Shown: piece by piece, positions 6,987-16,280 of the stretch
Layout of the letters: each line of letters opens with the position of its first letter
Numbering within the stretch: position 1 is the stretch's first letter
From: CAG-217 sp963642245
GTDB taxonomy: Bacteria > Bacillota > Clostridia > Oscillospirales > Acutalibacteraceae
Reading direction: 5' to 3'
Assembly: GCA_963642245.1 (NCBI GenBank)
Contig: CAVIFY010000039.1
Span: 1 to 20,061 of the forward strand
DNA length: 20,061 nt
The notes under the pieces: generated by a model
The model's database searches: none
The model's input: only the letters and a program-made list of their open reading frames with translations
Told to the model about the DNA's origin: nothing
Translations under genes and position numbers: made by a program

Positions 6987-7751
6987 ATGACTGCAACACA
7001 AAAGCAAGTAAAGCGGGCACTGTATAACGGACTGCCCAACCTGAGCGACCGGGAGCTGCGGCTGATGATCGACCGAGAGCTGGAAAAAGACAGCAGCCAG
7101 ATCGATATGAATTATATCGACACCTGCTTTGATCTAATGGAAATGCACGCCGACGGCAGGATCACCGTGCGCCCCCGCCGCAAGTGGCTGAAGGCTGTGA
7201 TCGTGGCTGCCGTGATCGCCACCGTGGCTGTATCGGCTGTGAGCGTATCCGCCCATCTGTTTAACTTTGACATTCCGTCCGAGATCGCCCACAAGATCAG
7301 CGGCAATGCGCAGATCGACCCCAACCTGGCGGAGGCGGACACCAGCGCCGCCGGTTATGCCCTGACGGACACCGAACCGGCCAAGGAACTGGCGGACCTG
7401 GGGATCTCTCCGGTGACCCTCCCCCGGCAGCTGGCCCAGGGCGACATACAGTCCGTGCGCACCATACAGAGCGACAACACCATGACCAGCGCCCAGGTGC
7501 TGTTTGAGGCGGACGGCACCGCCGGTGACCTGACCGTGACCCGGTATGCCACCGCCAACGACTGGGAGGGCAAGGACCGGGTGACCGATATAGAAAGCGG
7601 CAAGCTGGTACACGCCAATGGGCTGGACATTCTGGTGCTGACCCGGGACGACAGCTGCACCCTGCGCTACCGGGACGGCAACACCGAGTACGACCTGTAC
7701 CTGGAATGTGACGAGGACACCGCCGTGGCCTTTGCCCGGAGTATGGCCTAA
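6987..7751 (+). CDS. Single-pass membrane anti-sigma-like protein (DUF4367-like C-terminus)
   Basis: The protein has 254 residues and a cytoplasmic N-terminus of about 68 residues with the motif LMIDRELEKDSSQIDMNYIDTC (26-47, shown without its surroundings). A basic stretch RPRRKW is followed by one membrane helix at about 69-90. The outer part of about 160 residues ends in LRYRDGNTEYDLYL and a short helix, which resembles DUF4367-type sensor domains. It is the second gene after a sigma factor, which supports an anti-sigma role. The inner motif and the juxtamembrane FNFDIPSEIAHKI recur in altered form in the protein at 14213. AGAGGAAAC ahead of the ATG is a good binding site. The signal sensed outside is unknown. 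Confidence 0.78.
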   Translation: MTATQKQVKRALYNGLPNLSDRELRLMIDRELEKDSSQIDMNYIDTCFDLMEMHADGRITVRPRRKWLKAVIVAAVIATVAVSAVSVSAHLFNFDIPSEIAHKISGNAQIDPNLAEADTSAAGYALTDTEPAKELADLGISPVTLPRQLAQGDIQSVRTIQSDNTMTSAQVLFEADGTAGDLTVTRYATANDWEGKDRVTDIESGKLVHANGLDILVLTRDDSCTLRYRDGNTEYDLYLECDEDTAVAFARSMA

Positions 7752-7774
7752 CGGCAAAACCGAACAGCCTACAT

Positions 7775-7817
7775 AAAAAGACAGCCTATGCGCAGAGCAC
7801 ACAGGCTGTCTTTTTTT
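7775..7817. terminator. Bidirectional terminator between the anti-sigma and GH18 genes
   Basis: AAAAAGACAGCCT (7775-7787) pairs with AGGCTGTCTTTTT (7803-7815) over 13 bases, and T runs appear on both strands. It lies between two convergent genes and should end both transcripts. Confidence 0.92.
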
Positions 7818-7830
7818 ATTCTTTTCGGTT

Positions 7831-9249
7831 TTACTGCTGCTTGGCTGCCTTGGTGTCCGAAATGGACTTAAACAGAGACAGGGGCTGGTCGTAGGGCAGA
7901 TCGCAGCTCATATGCCACACCATAATGCCGCCCAAACCGGCATCCACTGCGTAGGCGGTCTTGTCGGCGATCATCTGCACCGAGTTGATATACTGGGGTG
8001 CGGTCATAGGATTGCCGTCATGGTCAAAATCGTTAAAGTACAGCAGATTGGTATAGCGGTCCAGCTTGCCTGCATACTGGTTGTAATTGCCCCAGTACCC
8101 CAGCCGGTTGGTGGGCCGGGAATAAAACGGCACGCCCAGATCCAGCTGCCCGGCAGAGAAACCGCCCTTTAGCATTTTGCGAATGCCGTTGGCGGTCACC
8201 GGGAAGATGGAGTGATACCCGTGGGCGGTGAACATATCGTACAGCATTACCTCTGCCCGATCAATGGCGGCGATCACATCCTCATCAAATTGCAGGTCCC
8301 AGGGCGCCACGGCAATGGACAGCAGTCGGTCGCCCAGCGCAGCGTCCATCTTGCGCAGGAAAGTGTTAAACTGCTTCCACTCCTGCTTGTTGGACGGGAA
8401 TTCGTAGTCCATATCGTAGCCGTCAAAGTCGTACTTCTCTACCAGCTTTTGCACGCTCTCCACCGTATGGTCTACTTTTTCGTCGCTGAGCATAGAGTTA
8501 ATGTCCGTATTGCCCTCGCCATAGGGCATAGCCACATCTACGATCAAGTTGATCTTGCGGTCGCCAATGGCCTTGCGCAGCAGCGCCACCCGCTTGGCGT
8601 AGTCCGCCTCGCCGGTCTCCTTGCCACTATCGTCCATAAAGCGAATGTCCCCATTGCCGTCAAACTTGGCGGTGCCGAACAGGATAATATCCGTCACGCC
8701 GTCCAGCATGGAAAAGTCCGCCTTTTCCGTAATATTATTCACGATCAGGTACGCCGTGACCCGCAGGTCCTTGGCGGTCTTGCTCTTAATGTTGTACACT
8801 TCAAAATCCGTCAGCCGGAATGAAGAGGACGCCTGGTTCACAAACAGGCGCAGATAGCGGTACTGCACATCGCCCAAAAAGCAGGTGTGCCCGCCCTCAA
8901 TGCAGTCGCTCTGATAGAGAAAATCAAAATCTTTATCCGGACTGTTGCTGCCGTACAGTTCAAACAAGGTCACATGCTTGCCGCTCTCCCGCACCACCAC
9001 GGTGTTAAAGGCCTTGGTCTCGCCCAGATCAACGGTAATGTAGGTGTTGCTCTCCGCACTCCCCCGCAGGCCAAAGGACTTGTGGGTCTTGCCCTCCCGG
9101 TCGGTAAATACGGCGCTTGTCGCCAGGTCCGTATAACCGGCATAGGTCTCCTGAACGGCGGCCTTGCCGTTCTCGCCGCAACCGGAGAACACCCCGGCGA
9201 TCAGCAGCAGCGCCAGCACCGGCGCCAAAATACGATAGAGTTTTTTCAT
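7831..9249 (-). CDS. GH18 family lipoprotein with an N-terminal F5/8 type C-like domain
   Basis: The protein has 472 residues. Residues 1-24 are a lipoprotein signal (LALLLIAGVFSGC, lipid Cys24), so it should be anchored outside the membrane. Residues about 45-155 look like an F5/8 type C/CBM32-like fold (YITVDLG, FELYGSN, RYLRLFVN, FEVYN). Residues about 163-465 are a GH18 barrel with the catalytic motif DGYDMDYE (Asp276-Glu283); Glu283 is the expected acid. GH18 enzymes cut beta-1,4-linked N-acetylglucosamine in chitin, glycans or peptidoglycan, and some only bind. The ATG at 9249 has GGGGG eight bases upstream. It has its own promoter and terminator. A spore-coat or cell-wall hydrolase and a host-glycan enzyme are both possible. 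Confidence 0.88.
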   Translation of the reverse strand: MKKLYRILAPVLALLLIAGVFSGCGENGKAAVQETYAGYTDLATSAVFTDREGKTHKSFGLRGSAESNTYITVDLGETKAFNTVVVRESGKHVTLFELYGSNSPDKDFDFLYQSDCIEGGHTCFLGDVQYRYLRLFVNQASSSFRLTDFEVYNIKSKTAKDLRVTAYLIVNNITEKADFSMLDGVTDIILFGTAKFDGNGDIRFMDDSGKETGEADYAKRVALLRKAIGDRKINLIVDVAMPYGEGNTDINSMLSDEKVDHTVESVQKLVEKYDFDGYDMDYEFPSNKQEWKQFNTFLRKMDAALGDRLLSIAVAPWDLQFDEDVIAAIDRAEVMLYDMFTAHGYHSIFPVTANGIRKMLKGGFSAGQLDLGVPFYSRPTNRLGYWGNYNQYAGKLDRYTNLLYFNDFDHDGNPMTAPQYINSVQMIADKTAYAVDAGLGGIMVWHMSCDLPYDQPLSLFKSISDTKAAKQQ

Positions 9250-9272
9250 AACAATATCCCCCTTCTGCACCC

Positions 9273-9301
9273 AGTGTACCATACCGGGATGGGAATTGCA
9301 A
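9273..9301 (-). promoter_or_regulatory. Promoter of the GH18 gene, extended -10
   Basis: On the minus strand TTGCAA (9301-9296) and TACACT (9278-9273) are separated by 17 bases, with TGg ahead of the -10. The -35 box abuts the T tract of the terminator of the upstream LRR gene. Confidence 0.75.
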
Positions 9302-9332
9302 CAGAAAAGCAGGACCCAAGGGCCCTGCCTTT
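9301..9332 (-). terminator. Terminator of the LRR operon
   Basis: Read on the minus strand, GCAGG-G-CCC-TT-GGG-T-CCTGC (9328-9309) is followed by TTTTCTGTT. It lies about 65 bases after the stop of the giant LRR gene and should end the three-gene operon. A smaller GTGGGGGCACCCAC stem lies between it and the stop codon, at about 9354-9368. Confidence 0.8.
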
Positions 9333-9392
9333 CCGCTTATATTGATTTTGACCGTGGGTGCCCCCACTTGTATATCCGGGCCGCAGCCCCGA

Positions 9393-12300
9393 TTACCGGA
9401 TCACCAGCGGTGTGTACGCAAAGCTGCCGGCTTGCAGCCCCATACACCGCTCCACAAAGATCATATCCCGGGTGTTGATCATACCGTCGTGGTTCATATC
9501 CACATAGCTGAGATACCCGGCCTGGCCCTGATGGGTGCCAAAGATCAGCTTAAACATATAGTAGTCCTGATCGTCGATCTTGCCGTCCTTGTTCCAGTCG
9601 CAGCCGATCACAGGCACGCTGCCGCATTGCAGGTCGTGGTCGCTGACCACCACATACAGGGTGCGGCTAAAGCCGTAAGCATAGCGCACAGTCAGGGCGT
9701 AGGTGCCGCTTTTCAGCTGCAAGGAGAAGTTGCCCTTTTCGTCCGTGGTAGCCAGGGTGTAGCCGTTTAGCAGAATATCTGCGCCGATGGCGGCGTGGGT
9801 GCCCTTGGTAGCCGCACGGTCCGCTGCCAGCACCACTGTGCCGGTCACGGTGTGGGTCTCCTCCGCCACTGTGCCGCTGCCGGGCAGCACCGTGTAGCTG
9901 CTGTCGCCGCAGTTTTGGCAGGTGGTAATGCGCACCCCGTCCCGACCGTCTGCCGCCGGGGTCTCGCTGACCACATAGTTATGGCCGGTGGCGGTGGTGT
10001 GCCGCTCCTCCAAAATGGCGGAGCAATACTCGCACACGCCGATTGCGTAGCCGTCATGGGTGCAGTCCGCCGCGTACACCGTCAGCCACTGAATGTCGCC
10101 GTGACCGTCGGTGCAAAAGCCCAGGTAACCGGCGTAAATATCCCGCTTCATGGCGCACAGATCGGCAAACGCGTCTGCGTCCGTGTACAGCTCCGTGGGA
10201 ATGCTCCGGGTCTTGGCATATACGGCGGCGTCCGACCCGGCCATGGTGTAAATGGTCAGCGCCGGGCAACGGGCAAACACATGGGTGCGGTTGGTGCCCA
10301 GCTGCACATACTGGGTGCTCTGGCTGCCGATATACACCTCCGTCAGCGCCTTGCAGTCTGCAAACGCGCCCGGGTTAAAGGTGGCTACGCTGTCCGGCAC
10401 CACCACGCCTGTCAGGGCGGTACAATTCCGAAATGCGTAGGTAGGCAGCGCCGTCAGTCCACCGGACAGCAATACAGACGCCAGGGCGGTGCAGTTCTCA
10501 AACACATTGTCGCCCAGGGTGGTGACCGTATCCGGCAGCTCCAGCACTTTCAGCGCAGTACAGCCGGTAAAGGCACTGGCGCCGATCTGCTGCAACCCGT
10601 CGGTCAGCTGCACATACTTCAGCTTTTGATCGTAGGCAAAGGCCTTATCGCCAATGGTGCGCACGCTCTTGCCCAGTGTAACTTTCTTTAACTTTTCATT
10701 ACAGGACAGCGCCCAGTCGCCGATGGCAGAGGCGGTGTTCTCTGTATGATCGCTCTTGCCGGTCACGGCGGCGTAAAGAGTAGATTTATCTTTAGAATAC
10801 AGCCCGGTGCCGTCTGCGTACAAATAGGGATTGTCACTGCTGACGGTCACCTGCTCCAGATTGCCATTGCCGATAAACTCGGTGGCAAAGGCCTTGGTGT
10901 AATCCGCCGTGTAGCCCTTTTTGATCTCATAGCCGATCTGCTGCACCTGCTTGCCCAGAGCCACGCTCTTGACCTTATCCGTCTGGGCTGCCAGGAAGTG
11001 CATACTCAGTGCAGTGGCGTTGTCGCCTACCACCACAGCCAGACCGGCGGTGTTCTCGCCAATGCGGCGGAAGCTGTTGTAACCCGCCACAGAGTAGGCC
11101 ATGCCTACGCCGGGGATCATGGGCTTTTGGCCGCCGTAATAGGCCAGGTGGCACGCCACCATATCCGCGTTGGTCAGTGCATTGACAGCGCTGTCCAGGG
11201 TCAGCTGGTAGCAGTTCACCGCGTTATCAAAAGCGTAGCTCTCCACCTTGGTCAGCCCGCTGCCCAGGGTGATCTTTTCCACATTCAGCAGTCCGGCAAA
11301 AGCGTGGCTGCTAACGGTGGCCACACTGTTGGGCAGAGTCAGGAACACCAGGGATACTGCGTTTTGGAACGCTCTGGGGCCGATGGTGACCACACCCTCA
11401 GCAAAGGCAATGTCCTTGACCCCGGTGCAGTCCGCAAAGGCATAGGCCGGCACTTCCGTCAGCCCGCTGCCGATCTCGATCCCGGTGGCGCCGGTGCAGT
11501 CGCGGAAGGCGCCTACGCCCAGCTGGGTCACGCTGTCCGGCACGCTAATGGCCGCCAGTGCGGTACAACCGGCAAAAGCCTCACGACCAATGGACACGGT
11601 GCCGCCCAGGTCCAAATGGGTCAGCGCCTTGCAGTCTGTAAAAGCGCGATCGTCGATCACAGCCGCTCCCTTGCCCAGGGTCAGATCGGTAAGTCCGGTG
11701 CACCCGGCAAAGGCGGTGGCAGTGATCTTTGTCACCGCCGGCAGTTCCAGAACCTGCAAGCCTGTGCAGTTTTGGAACGCATTGTCGCTAATGGTGGCAG
11801 CCAGGGGCAGATCCACCGTTTGCAGCGCCGTACAATCGGCAAAGCTGTTGGCGCCGATCTTGGTCACTGCCGGCAGGCTGACGCTTTTCAGCCCGGTGCA
11901 GCCCACAAAGGCGTCCGAATTGATATTGGTCAGGCTGTCCGTTGCCGTGACCTGTTCCAGGGTGGTGATCCCGGCAAAGATCTCGCCCAGGTTCTTTACA
12001 CCGTTTAACAGGTGCACGGAGCGCACGCCCGCCTGCCGTACTCTCCACAGCTGGCCGTCCGCCAGGTAAAAGCCCTGTACTCCACCCACATTGGTAGCAT
12101 TAGTGGACAGTGCGCCGGTGCGCTTGTCAAAGTACCAGTCGCCGTCGCCCACGGTGCCGTACAGGTAATTCTCCTCGTTAAAGTCCGTGTCCTCCGGGCC
12201 GATCATTTTATACTTCAGGTCATTTTGCTTGGCATAGCGAATAGCCTCGCTGGCCGCCGGTGCAATAACGGTCACATCTTCCATTTTGAACACGGTCACA

Positions 12301-14201
12301 TTGCCGTCGTTCTCCGAGGCGGTAAAGCCCAGGGGGTACTTGCCCATCTCCGTCAGGCTCATAGGCAGACGGAAAGTAGCTTTGCACCCGGCAAAGGCAT
12401 AATCGCCCAGGGATTTGACGCCGCTGACCACAGATACCTCTGTAAGTGCGCTGCCTGCAAAGGCCATACGGCCCATCTGCTGCACCGTGTTCGGCACCAC
12501 TAGCGAGGTCAGACCGCTGGTATAAAAGGCATAGTCGCCAATGCTCACCAGCGACTCCGGGAAGTCAATGGAAGTCAGCGCCGTGCAGGCACGAAAGGCG
12601 TTGTTCCCAATGCGGGTGACGCCCTCGTTCAGTTCCACCGAGGTCAGCTTTCGGCAGTTGCGGAACGCACCGTCGTTGATCTCCGTTACATCTATACCGG
12701 TGGCCACCTTTTGCAGGGCAGAGTATTCAAAGGCGCCGGGGGCAATGTACAGCCCCTGGGGAATGTCAAACGCCTTAATTTGGGTGTAAGCGAACACATC
12801 GGTGGGCAGGGTCTCCACACCGCCCAGGCTGACGATCTCCGCCAGCGCGCTGTGTTCAAAAGCACTCTCCCCCAGCCGGGTCACCGTCATAGGCAAGTCC
12901 AGTTCGGTCAAACCGGTTTCGCTAAAGGCACTGTCGCCAATGGCGGTAATGCCGGTAAAATCAAAGTCCGTCAGCGCTTTACAGTTCGTAAAGGCAGAAT
13001 TGGGTATGGTGGCCAAATTCTTGGGCCAATGTACCGTAGTCAGGGCCGAGCAGCCGTCAAATACGCCCTCGCCCATTTCTGTCACACTGTCCGGCAGGGT
13101 GATCTCTTGCAGCTTGGTGCAGCCCGCAAAAGCACCGTCGCCAATGGTAGTCAGGCTATCCGGCAGGTCCACCCGGGTCAGGGGCAGATTGGCAAATACC
13201 GTGTCTGCCAGCCGGGTCATACCCTCGCGCACATGCACCACTGCCAGGCAGCTGCCATCAAAGGCAGTCTCCGCAATGCTGGTTACCGTACCGGGAATGG
13301 TCAGTTCTGTCAGCGCCACACAGCCGCCCAGCGCGCTGCTGCCAATGGTGGTCAGCCCCTCCGGCAGTTGTAAGTCCGTTAAGGATCTGCAATTAAAGAA
13401 TGCAGACTGTTCAATGGACTGCACCCCCGCAGGCAGGGTCACCTGCTCCACAGCGCTGGCGTAGAACATCCGCTTGGGCACGGCGGTCATACCGGCGCCC
13501 AGGGTGGCCTGGGTCAGGGAAGCGGTCTGCTCAAAGGCGCTGGCGCCTACGGTCGTGACCGTGTCCGGCAGCACCGCCCCTGTCACGCCGGAGCGGCAAA
13601 ACGCCTTATCGCCAATGCTCTCCAGCAGCGGCGGCAGGGTAATATCCAGTTCCCGGCAGCCGTAGAATGTGTAATCGCCGATCTTGGTAACGCCCTGGGG
13701 CATATTCAGTGTGTCCAAATATTTGCAACCGTCAAACATATGGTCGCCCAGGGTGTGCATACCCGCCGGCAAGCGCACTTCCACTAAGTAAGTGGCGCCC
13801 TTGCAGCTAAAGTTCTCATCGGTCAGGCTGTCCGGCAGGTAAATATCCGTGGTGGACGCGGTGGCGATCACATACGCGTCGTCGCCCTCCGGGCCAATGG
13901 CAGTCACGCCCTCTTCCACCACCAGATTTTTCAGAACAAAGGCGTCTGTCATATCCTCCGCCTGGCTCTGGGGTGGCACCAGCACCTGGCCGGAGAACCG
14001 ACCGGTGCCGCTAACCGTTAAGGTATCGGTGTCGTAATCATAAGTCATTGCAATGTCCGCATTTGTCGGGTCGGTACAGGCAACAACGCCGGTCTCCGTA
14101 TCCGCCGCCAGCGCTTGCAGGGGCGCGCCGGAGAGCGTCAGCAGCAGGCACAAAAGCAGTGCCGTCAGCCGCCGTCCAGTTCTTATCCGTTTTGCGTTCA
14201 T
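9393..14201 (-). CDS. Secreted BspA-type leucine-rich repeat protein with a C-terminal type I dockerin
   Basis: The protein has 1602 residues. A signal peptide (residues 1 to about 33, basic start, LTALLLCLLLTLSG core) leads to a first LRR_5 block of many repeats of about 23 residues (pattern F-x-x-C-x-x-L-x-x-h-x-L-P). A non-repeat insert follows near 655-745, then further LRR blocks to about 1310. A Cys-pair region (CTHDGYAIGVCEYC and TTCQNCGD) lies near 1385-1435, and a carboxypeptidase-regulatory-like beta domain at about 1449-1532. Residues 1533-1588 form a dockerin with two calcium loops, DWNKDGKIDDQD and DMNHDGMINTRD. Dockerins bind cohesins on scaffoldins, so the protein may dock into a cell-surface complex. 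GGAGGGG precedes the ATG. The gene starts 11 bases after the anti-sigma gene. No cohesin is in the window. Confidence 0.92.
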   Translation of the reverse strand: MNAKRIRTGRRLTALLLCLLLTLSGAPLQALAADTETGVVACTDPTNADIAMTYDYDTDTLTVSGTGRFSGQVLVPPQSQAEDMTDAFVLKNLVVEEGVTAIGPEGDDAYVIATASTTDIYLPDSLTDENFSCKGATYLVEVRLPAGMHTLGDHMFDGCKYLDTLNMPQGVTKIGDYTFYGCRELDITLPPLLESIGDKAFCRSGVTGAVLPDTVTTVGASAFEQTASLTQATLGAGMTAVPKRMFYASAVEQVTLPAGVQSIEQSAFFNCRSLTDLQLPEGLTTIGSSALGGCVALTELTIPGTVTSIAETAFDGSCLAVVHVREGMTRLADTVFANLPLTRVDLPDSLTTIGDGAFAGCTKLQEITLPDSVTEMGEGVFDGCSALTTVHWPKNLATIPNSAFTNCKALTDFDFTGITAIGDSAFSETGLTELDLPMTVTRLGESAFEHSALAEIVSLGGVETLPTDVFAYTQIKAFDIPQGLYIAPGAFEYSALQKVATGIDVTEINDGAFRNCRKLTSVELNEGVTRIGNNAFRACTALTSIDFPESLVSIGDYAFYTSGLTSLVVPNTVQQMGRMAFAGSALTEVSVVSGVKSLGDYAFAGCKATFRLPMSLTEMGKYPLGFTASENDGNVTVFKMEDVTVIAPAASEAIRYAKQNDLKYKMIGPEDTDFNEENYLYGTVGDGDWYFDKRTGALSTNATNVGGVQGFYLADGQLWRVRQAGVRSVHLLNGVKNLGEIFAGITTLEQVTATDSLTNINSDAFVGCTGLKSVSLPAVTKIGANSFADCTALQTVDLPLAATISDNAFQNCTGLQVLELPAVTKITATAFAGCTGLTDLTLGKGAAVIDDRAFTDCKALTHLDLGGTVSIGREAFAGCTALAAISVPDSVTQLGVGAFRDCTGATGIEIGSGLTEVPAYAFADCTGVKDIAFAEGVVTIGPRAFQNAVSLVFLTLPNSVATVSSHAFAGLLNVEKITLGSGLTKVESYAFDNAVNCYQLTLDSAVNALTNADMVACHLAYYGGQKPMIPGVGMAYSVAGYNSFRRIGENTAGLAVVVGDNATALSMHFLAAQTDKVKSVALGKQVQQIGYEIKKGYTADYTKAFATEFIGNGNLEQVTVSSDNPYLYADGTGLYSKDKSTLYAAVTGKSDHTENTASAIGDWALSCNEKLKKVTLGKSVRTIGDKAFAYDQKLKYVQLTDGLQQIGASAFTGCTALKVLELPDTVTTLGDNVFENCTALASVLLSGGLTALPTYAFRNCTALTGVVVPDSVATFNPGAFADCKALTEVYIGSQSTQYVQLGTNRTHVFARCPALTIYTMAGSDAAVYAKTRSIPTELYTDADAFADLCAMKRDIYAGYLGFCTDGHGDIQWLTVYAADCTHDGYAIGVCEYCSAILEERHTTATGHNYVVSETPAADGRDGVRITTCQNCGDSSYTVLPGSGTVAEETHTVTGTVVLAADRAATKGTHAAIGADILLNGYTLATTDEKGNFSLQLKSGTYALTVRYAYGFSRTLYVVVSDHDLQCGSVPVIGCDWNKDGKIDDQDYYMFKLIFGTHQGQAGYLSYVDMNHDGMINTRDMIFVERCMGLQAGSFAYTPLVIR

Positions 14202-14212
14202 ATCGCCCCTCC

Positions 14213-16261
14213 TTAATCGTCTGTGCCGGGGATCACTTCCGGCAGATCCTGTTTCAGCTCAATTTTGATCTGATTGGCCTTGGCGTACTGGTACGGGGTG
14301 GTGCCCAAATAGCACCGCACCACCAGCCGCTTGGAGCCGTACAGCACCTGGTCCTCCATCACCGGGGACAGGCAGTTAAAGTTCACATCACGCAGCAGCA
14401 CGCTGTACAGCGCCCGCTTGCCGATATACTTGACCGTGCCGGGCACGGTGATGGCCGTGGCCTTGCAGCTTTCAAAAGCACCGGCCTCGATCCGCTCCAC
14501 GCCCCCCGGCAGCACAATGGTCTTGGCATTGGTGGCACGGAATGCGTCTTCCGGCACCACGGCAATGCCTGCGGGCAGCCGCACCTCCGTCAGTCCGGGG
14601 CAGTAGGCAAAGGCCCGCTCGCCAATGGACTGAATGGTCCGGGGCAATGCGCCGATCTTCAGCTGCCGACAGAAGTAAAAGGCATTTTCACCGGCCGCTT
14701 CCAACTGCGCCGGGAAGTTGAACTCCACCAACTGGCAGTCGGAGAACGCATAGTCCCCTACGGTGGTCAAATGCTCTGTGCCGGTCACTGTTTGCAGCGC
14801 CTCGCAGCCCTCAAAGGCCCAGGCGCCGATCTCTGTGACCCGGCCCTCCAGGTCTACTCGCTCCAGCAGGGCGCAGTCGTTGCACAGTCCCTCCGGCACC
14901 GCTGTTACCTGCGGGCCAAGGTTCAGGGTGCGCAGCGCCGTTTGTGCCAGCGCGCGGGAGCCGATGGCGGCCAGGTTCTCCCCGGCGGTCCATTCTTCCA
15001 GTGCGGTACAACCGGCAAAGGCATTCTCCCCTACCTGCACCACCGACGGCAGGTCCGCCGTGGTCAGCGCCGTACAACCGCTAAAGGCATTGTCGCCCAC
15101 CAGGGTCACATACGGCATGACCAGGCTCTCCAACTCGGTGTGCCTTTGGAACACGCCGTTAGCAATGGCAAAAATGCGGTTACCCTCTACGGTATCGCAG
15201 GTGAGCCGGGCAGCGGTCCCACGGTAAGCGGTGATGTACGCCCCTGCCTTGCAAAGCAGGTAGTCGTACAGGTCCGTTTGGCAAATGGTACTCTCTCTTG
15301 TTTCTTCATTGGGTCGCACGGTAATGGGAATTTCTACCAAAAAGCCCTTATACAGAATGTTCAGGGTCACATCTGCCGTGCGGTTCATATTCACCTGGGT
15401 GGTGTAAGTGCAGTCCGCCAGCGCCACCGGCTTGGTGGTGCCGTCGCTCCAGTCTGCCGTTAAGATCAGACCGTCGTAGCTGAGCTGCTCGCCGTAAATA
15501 TAATGGCTCTTAAAGGTTGTGCCCAACTGGGCATTCAGCCCGATCACCCGCACCGCCTTGGTGGTCTCCTCCGGCCGATCCGGCTGGGTGGGCTTGTGGT
15601 GCACATTGTCGCCGGTCACTTTCTTGGTGGTCGGCTCTTTCTTGGTGGTGCTCTCCGGCTCCCGCTCCGTAGTGGGTTCCGTCGTGGTAGGCTGGGTGGT
15701 GGTAGGCGCCGTGGTGGTCTCCTCCGACGGGCGGGTGGTGGTTTCTTCCTCCCTGCTGTCGGTGGTGCGCTCCGGCACCGTAGTGGTCTCGGCCTTTTCC
15801 GTGGTGCCGGGCACAGTGGTAGGCTCGTCATCATCGTCCTCACCGGCAATGATCTCCGGCCCCTTGCCCCGCACGGTGGCGGTAATGGCCTTACCGATAT
15901 GCTCTAAAATGTTATAATCAAACGCAGCGTCTACCATGGCGTTTACACTGATGGTGGAGGCCAGGATCGCAGCAGCGATCAGCGCGCCCCGGGCTGCGCC
16001 GTTCAGCCGAGCCGTATTGCCGGCCTTGCGCTGGATCAGGCGCAGGAACGCTTTGTCCTGCATCAGCGGCACCAGCACTGCCAAATGGTCCCGATCCTGC
16101 CGAATTTCCAGCAGGGCGTCTACGCATTCATCAATCAGGTCGCAGTTCATTTCTGCTTCCGGTCTCTGCATTTCTTCATCGATCACCGTCTCTAACAGAC
16201 GGATCAAATCGTCCTGGTTCACTTTTTCTGCAATGGTTTTGTCAATATGCAGCGTCGCCAT
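14213..16261 (-). CDS. Membrane anti-sigma-like protein with Thr-rich stalk, Ig-like domain and LRR ectodomain
   Basis: The protein has 682 residues. The cytoplasmic part (1 to about 88) carries TVIDEEMQRPEAEMNC and LIDECVDAL (25-50), related to the motif in the anti-sigma-like protein at 6987. One membrane helix lies at about 90-110. A stalk rich in Thr, Glu and Pro (about 146-235) leads to a bacterial Ig-like domain of the Big_3 kind (238-315, with GLILTADWSDGTTKPV). LRR_5 repeats follow from about 345 to 655, of the same type as in the next gene. AAAGGACG lies ahead of the ATG. It is 19 bases after the sigma gene and 11 bases before the giant LRR gene. The inferred role is to hold the sigma factor until the outer LRR domain meets a signal. 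Sigma binding is not shown by sequence alone. Confidence 0.85.
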   Translation of the reverse strand: MATLHIDKTIAEKVNQDDLIRLLETVIDEEMQRPEAEMNCDLIDECVDALLEIRQDRDHLAVLVPLMQDKAFLRLIQRKAGNTARLNGAARGALIAAAILASTISVNAMVDAAFDYNILEHIGKAITATVRGKGPEIIAGEDDDDEPTTVPGTTEKAETTTVPERTTDSREEETTTRPSEETTTAPTTTQPTTTEPTTEREPESTTKKEPTTKKVTGDNVHHKPTQPDRPEETTKAVRVIGLNAQLGTTFKSHYIYGEQLSYDGLILTADWSDGTTKPVALADCTYTTQVNMNRTADVTLNILYKGFLVEIPITVRPNEETRESTICQTDLYDYLLCKAGAYITAYRGTAARLTCDTVEGNRIFAIANGVFQRHTELESLVMPYVTLVGDNAFSGCTALTTADLPSVVQVGENAFAGCTALEEWTAGENLAAIGSRALAQTALRTLNLGPQVTAVPEGLCNDCALLERVDLEGRVTEIGAWAFEGCEALQTVTGTEHLTTVGDYAFSDCQLVEFNFPAQLEAAGENAFYFCRQLKIGALPRTIQSIGERAFAYCPGLTEVRLPAGIAVVPEDAFRATNAKTIVLPGGVERIEAGAFESCKATAITVPGTVKYIGKRALYSVLLRDVNFNCLSPVMEDQVLYGSKRLVVRCYLGTTPYQYAKANQIKIELKQDLPEVIPGTDD

Positions 16262-16280
16262 AACGCGTCCTTTCCGGGAG

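Noticed and set aside
10746..12008. Long plus-strand open frame of 420 residues under the giant LRR gene
   Set aside because: It is antisense to the LRR repeats; its periodic composition simply mirrors the repeats, it has no ribosome binding site, and the minus-strand frame has a signal peptide and known domains.
14048..15463. Plus-strand open frame of 471 residues over the LRR and anti-sigma genes
   Set aside because: Same reason: a mirror of repeat coding on the other strand, crossing two real genes and their junction.
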